From Ectothiorhodospira shaposhnikovii (lineage in GTDB: Bacteria; Pseudomonadota; Gammaproteobacteria; Ectothiorhodospirales; Ectothiorhodospiraceae): a stretch of 64,000 bases of DNA. The stretch spans positions 124,001 through 188,000 of the forward strand of contig NZ_NRSM01000001.1 of assembly GCF_016584105.1 (NCBI RefSeq), read 5' to 3'. The stretch's first letter is position 1, and every line of letters begins with the position of its first letter. Shown piece by piece: positions 58,262 to 64,000 of this stretch. The position numbers and the translations under genes were made by a program. A model generated the notes under the pieces. It saw nothing but the letters and a program-made list of their open reading frames with translations, did not search any database and was not told the DNA's origin.

Positions 58262-60607
58262 GTGATATTGCGCTTACTCCTGGTGGTCATCCTGTCCCTG
58301 GTCGCAGCCTATACCGGTGTGCAGGGCCTTGAAAGACTGGGTGAGATGCGGGCCATGGAGCGGGTGCCGCAGATCCAGGTGGCGGAGGTGACCGGCGGGA
58401 CGGTGAAGCTGCAAGGGCGCGCGCTGGTGAGTCACGGTACGCTCACCGCGCCAAGCTCTGGCCTGCCGGCGCTGTACTATCGACACGTCGAGGAGCGCCG
58501 GGTCCGGGACCACGAAGGCAATACCCGTTGGGAAACCGTCAGTGATACCCGGCAGGGAATGGATTTTGACCTGGAGGACGATACCGGCCTGATCGGCGTC
58601 ATGTTCACCAGCGCCGCCAGATACAGCGCACCGCGCAAGTTCAGCCAGACCCGGGGAGACCGTCGTTACACCGAGTATCGAATCGACCCGGGTGATACGG
58701 TGACGGTGCTGGGGAGGGTGGTTTCCCGGGGAGATATCACGGTCCTGGTGCTGTCCCGGCTACCGGGAAATCATGCCGCCCGGGTGTCCGCGTTTGGCGA
58801 CGCTCACGAGCGTGCATCCCTGGCACGGAGCACACTGATCCACATCTGGCTTTTCCTTGCCGCCGTTGCCGTAATCATCGTGACGGTGTGCCGGATGTTC
58901 CGGATCCACAAGGTTGTGGTCTTCCTGTCCCTGCTCACCGGCACCACCCTGTTGTCCCTTCTGGGCTGGAGCATTGCCGCGGCAAAGATCGATCTTCAGG
59001 TTGCCCTGGAACAGCACCAGTCCGCATCCGAGGCGACGGCCCAGGTCATTCAGGCACGCCTGGCATCCCATGGTCTGGTCTGGAACGGGCGATGGGCCAC
59101 CCTGGAGGAGATGATCACCGGCCATGGCGGCCTGCCCCGCGATGAAGCCGATCACCTGCTGCGGCTTCACATCAATGTCGTGCGTGCCACGGAGCGCATC
59201 CGGGCGACCTGGGAGCGCTGGCCCGAGGCCCCCGTGGCGGCGTGGCTTGACCTTCATGCCCCGGAATCCATCCCGCTGAGCCAGGATGCCCGCCGGAGCA
59301 TGGAGTTTGCGGAATCCGGGTTTGAGCCTTCCCGCCTGCAGGGTGCTTCACCGTGGTTGGTCATCCTGCCGGGGGTTGCCGGAACCCTGTTCCTGCTGCC
59401 GTTCGGATTATCCCTGGTGCAACTCAAGCGGACCATCGAGAACATCCCCACCAGCCCCAGTGCCGGTGTCACATACGGCTTGACGGAGCTCAAGGGAGAG
59501 ATCGTATCGATGCCGGGGGAGTTTCCCCTGACTTCACCCATCCAGGGCAAGCCATGTGTCTATTACCACTACACCCTGGAAGAAAAGCGGAGTGTGGGTA
59601 CCAAGAACGAAAAATGGGTCACGATCAAGGAGGAACGGATAGGTCGGCGTTTTCTGTGCCGGGACCGGGAAGGGGATTTTCCCATTGATCCGCAGGGTGC
59701 CGAAGTGATCACCCAGACCACTTTCCAGCGGCTGCAGAGAAGCCGCGACCCCGGCGAGTCATCCGCCGGCAAGGGGCCCTATCGGCATACCGAGCATCGT
59801 CTGGATGAAGGCGACACCCTGTATGCCCTGGGCCGGGCCCGGATCGACCCGGAAACCCAGCGTTCACTCTATCTTGCCGAGGGTGAGCAGCCCTTCATCC
59901 TGAGTAATCTCACCGAGCACCAGGTCATGCTGCGCAAGGCCAACGCGGGTTTCATGTCGATCACGGCGGGTTTCATCGCGGCACTCGGGACACTGCTGGC
60001 CGTCATCGGCCTGATGGGGGCCTTCAGCGGGCTTGCCCTGCTCATCGCAGCCATGACGGCACCCTTTTACATGATCATTGCCGTCATTGTCCTCATGTAC
60101 AACGACCTGGTTTTTCTGCGCAACCGGGTGAACACCACCTGGTCGAACATCGGCGTTTCGCTGCAAAAGCGGGCCGATCTGATCCCCGCCATGGAAGCCA
60201 CCGTGAAGGCCTCCATGGCCCATGAGCGTGAGCTTCTGGAACGGCTCACGGAACTGCGCACCCGGGTGGGCGTGGGTGCGGATTACGATGTCCTCCAGGC
60301 CGAAGGGTTGTTGCGGGTCGAGCAGCGATTGCTGGCACAACTGCGCCTGCTGCAGGAATCCTATCCGGATCTGGATACGTCCGGCGACCTGGCACAGTTC
60401 CATGACACCCTGGTCAGGCTGGAAAACGAAGTGGCCTTGATGCGCGACGGGTTCAATCATGCGGTGGAGCGTTACAACACGCGTGCCGCACATGTTCCGG
60501 AAATCATCCTGGCCAAGGTGTTCGGGTTTCGTCCCGCGCAATTTTTCCGCACCGAGGTCGAGGTGGTGGCTCCTGATCTGAGTAGTCTTGTCCCATCCTC
60601 AAAATGA
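58262..60607 (+). CDS. GIDE-GIDE-LemA fusion membrane protein
   Basis: The 781-residue product has an N-terminal membrane segment (2-20), a GIDE-like domain (about 70-166, YYRHVEERRVRD), membrane segments near 193-240 and 364-390, a second GIDE domain (about 420-530, CVYYHYTLEEKRSVG), two membrane segments (563-615) and a C-terminal LemA domain (about 612-766, VNTTWSNIGVSLQKRADLIPAM). At 5542-7053 the LemA and GIDE domains are separate adjacent genes. The start is uncertain: GTG at 58262 places the membrane segment first; the frame is open to 58130, and 58175 is another GTG. The function is unknown. Confidence 0.82.
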   Translation: MILRLLLVVILSLVAAYTGVQGLERLGEMRAMERVPQIQVAEVTGGTVKLQGRALVSHGTLTAPSSGLPALYYRHVEERRVRDHEGNTRWETVSDTRQGMDFDLEDDTGLIGVMFTSAARYSAPRKFSQTRGDRRYTEYRIDPGDTVTVLGRVVSRGDITVLVLSRLPGNHAARVSAFGDAHERASLARSTLIHIWLFLAAVAVIIVTVCRMFRIHKVVVFLSLLTGTTLLSLLGWSIAAAKIDLQVALEQHQSASEATAQVIQARLASHGLVWNGRWATLEEMITGHGGLPRDEADHLLRLHINVVRATERIRATWERWPEAPVAAWLDLHAPESIPLSQDARRSMEFAESGFEPSRLQGASPWLVILPGVAGTLFLLPFGLSLVQLKRTIENIPTSPSAGVTYGLTELKGEIVSMPGEFPLTSPIQGKPCVYYHYTLEEKRSVGTKNEKWVTIKEERIGRRFLCRDREGDFPIDPQGAEVITQTTFQRLQRSRDPGESSAGKGPYRHTEHRLDEGDTLYALGRARIDPETQRSLYLAEGEQPFILSNLTEHQVMLRKANAGFMSITAGFIAALGTLLAVIGLMGAFSGLALLIAAMTAPFYMIIAVIVLMYNDLVFLRNRVNTTWSNIGVSLQKRADLIPAMEATVKASMAHERELLERLTELRTRVGVGADYDVLQAEGLLRVEQRLLAQLRLLQESYPDLDTSGDLAQFHDTLVRLENEVALMRDGFNHAVERYNTRAAHVPEIILAKVFGFRPAQFFRTEVEVVAPDLSSLVPSSK

Positions 60608-60640
60608 TGGTCCGGGGGCAAGGTTTTTCTGCACGACTGG

Positions 60641-60660
60641 ATTCCCGCTTGCGCGGGAAT
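60641..60660. repeat. REP-like palindrome, copy 5
   Basis: ATTCCCGC (60641-60648) and GCGGGAAT (60653-60660) around TTGC, with GACTGG before and GACGCG after; same arms as copy 3. It lies between the fusion gene and the convergent AEC transporter gene. Confidence 0.65.
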
Positions 60661-60758
60661 GACGCGTTCAGAATACCCCTCGCCGGGTATCTTCAATACC
60701 GTCGAAGCCGCTCCGTCAAACGGTGTATTTCGCGGCTTCGGCAATCAGCCTGCCCCGG

Positions 60759-61685
60759 CTACCCCATCGGCATCAGCCACGTCACCATCACCGGGATGAA
60801 TCCCAGCGCAAAGATCGTGCTGAGCAGGGTGGTGCCGGCGGCCTGCCGGGGGTGGATGTCCAGAAGGGTGGCGATGACCACGGTGTTGGCGGCGATGGGG
60901 GTGATGGAGAGCAGGAAGATGGCCTGATGAACGGCCAGGTCATGGATGCCCAGCCAGTGGGTGTCCACCCAGGCAAAGGCCAGGGCCAGCAGGGGCCAGC
61001 TGATGAATTTACCGGCAAAGGCCAGGAGGGTAAAGCGGGGATTGCCCGCCAGGCCCCGGAAGCTGAGGATGCTCATGCCGATGATCATCATGCCCAGGAT
61101 GCTGTAGGCCCCGCGGAGGTTGTCGAACAGGGGTTGCAGCACGTCCGCGATACCGACGCCGCTCAGGTTCAGGGCCGCGCCCAGCAGGAAGGCGTAAAGG
61201 GAGGGCAGGCGGGAGACCTTGACCAGGCAGTCGCGGACGCTGAAGCGCCCCCGTGCCGCCAGGTAGAAGCCCACGGAATGCTCAAACAGGGTGGTCCCCA
61301 GCATGCACAGGATGTACAGGCTCACGCCTTCCGCGCCGAACAGCAGGAGGGCCACGGGAATGCCGAAGTAGCCGCTGTTGCCGGTGCCCACCGACAGGGG
61401 AATGAGGGCGGCGGTGTTGTCCCCCAGCCAGCGCCGGGCCAGGTACAGGTGGCTCAGGGCGATGAGGGTGCAGAAGGCGAAGACCATCACCGGCAGCAAC
61501 AGGACGCTGGGGCTCAGGGGGGCGTGCATCACCCCGGCAAAGATCACCGATGGGGTGATGATGTAGAGCATGATCCCGGCGATATGGCCGCCGCTGGCGT
61601 TGAGATAGCGCCCGGCCAGCCAGCCCAGCACGATGGTGATGTACAGGGGCAGCAGCTGGGTGAGCAGGGAGAAGGTGGCGGTCAT
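60759..61685 (-). CDS. AEC-family transporter
   Basis: The 308-residue product has about ten membrane segments in two halves and the family pattern NSGYFGIPVALLLFG near residue 100 and SITPIAANTVVIATLLD near residue 265. AEC proteins include auxin efflux carriers and the bacterial malonate/malate carriers; the substrate is unknown. The ATG at 61685 (MTATFSLLTQLLPLYI) fits the family; the frame is open to 61895, overlapping lpdA. It follows lpdA on the same strand by 64 bases. Confidence 0.87.
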   Translation of the reverse strand: MTATFSLLTQLLPLYITIVLGWLAGRYLNASGGHIAGIMLYIITPSVIFAGVMHAPLSPSVLLLPVMVFAFCTLIALSHLYLARRWLGDNTAALIPLSVGTGNSGYFGIPVALLLFGAEGVSLYILCMLGTTLFEHSVGFYLAARGRFSVRDCLVKVSRLPSLYAFLLGAALNLSGVGIADVLQPLFDNLRGAYSILGMMIIGMSILSFRGLAGNPRFTLLAFAGKFISWPLLALAFAWVDTHWLGIHDLAVHQAIFLLSITPIAANTVVIATLLDIHPRQAAGTTLLSTIFALGFIPVMVTWLMPMG

Positions 61686-61749
61686 GCAGGCAGGATAAGG
61701 CCCCGCCCCCTGGGAGGGAGCGGGACCGTCGGGAAGGAAGGTATGGGTG

Positions 61750-63225
<1,476 letters not shown>

Positions 63226-63288
63226 TCATGTGGTCAGTGCCCGCGCACAGGGCAGGCGGACACGGGCATGGTTCAGGTCCGGTGGTCC

Positions 63289-64000
<712 letters not shown>

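Overview
The window (about 62% GC by eye, dense genes, short leaders) looks like the chromosome of a gammaproteobacterium. dnaN-recF-gyrB at the left end puts it beside the replication origin, with dnaA and oriC presumably just outside. The argH/algZ-algR/hemCDXY block is also seen in Pseudomonas and relatives. A magnesium-type HemB, an anaerobic-type cobalt chelatase and a cobalamin sensor protein would suit a purple sulfur bacterium or relative (Chromatiales/Ectothiorhodospiraceae), but this is inference and no species is claimed.

Layout. 1-313: decayed IscB-type transposon remnant ending at the start codon of dnaN. 317-5399: dnaN, recF and gyrB, with three parS-like palindromes in and after the end of recF. 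5542-7053: LemA protein and GIDE-domain membrane protein. 7223-11564: prlC-xthA and ubiD. 11885-20860: signalling block with a chemoreceptor, a histidine kinase/NtrC-type regulator pair next to a sigma-54-type promoter and a secreted DUF4168 protein, a PAS-GGDEF-EAL protein and a divergent cobalamin-binding protein. 20865-23238: operon of NAD-dependent epimerase, gamma-carbonic-anhydrase-like protein and CbiK-type chelatase. 23437-30149: hemCDXY and algZR on the minus strand; argH diverges at 30294. 31870-37453: signalling operon with a receiver protein, a degenerate kinase fused to a DnaQ-type exonuclease, a small membrane protein and a sodium/solute symporter-kinase broken by a one-base frameshift. 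37459-48482: esterase, hemB, aroE, OmpA-like lipoprotein, gamma carbonic anhydrase, bioB, comF, ubiA, gor, bioF and an old-yellow-enzyme reductase. 48755-54332: DUF2726 protein with a histone-H1-like tail, multidomain lipoprotein, SPFH/NfeD pair, SbtA-type bicarbonate transporter. 54621-56849: guanidine-II riboswitch and SMR exporter, then mdtJI with a divergent LysR regulator. 56851-60607: broken serine hydrolase, YbjN protein, GIDE-GIDE-LemA fusion. 60759-64000: AEC transporter, lpdA and the 3' part of sucB.

How the parts work together. Tetrapyrrole metabolism is prominent: HemB makes porphobilinogen, HemC and HemD make uroporphyrinogen III, CbiK would insert cobalt on the branch to cobalamin, and a cobalamin-binding sensor sits beside a cyclic-di-GMP enzyme. 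Biotin (bioB, bioF), ubiquinone (ubiD, ubiA) and 2-oxoglutarate dehydrogenase (sucB, lpdA) genes supply core metabolism. Five short palindromes sharing a TCCCGC/GCGGGA core are scattered between genes. I found no rRNA, tRNA, CRISPR array, prophage or intact insertion sequence.
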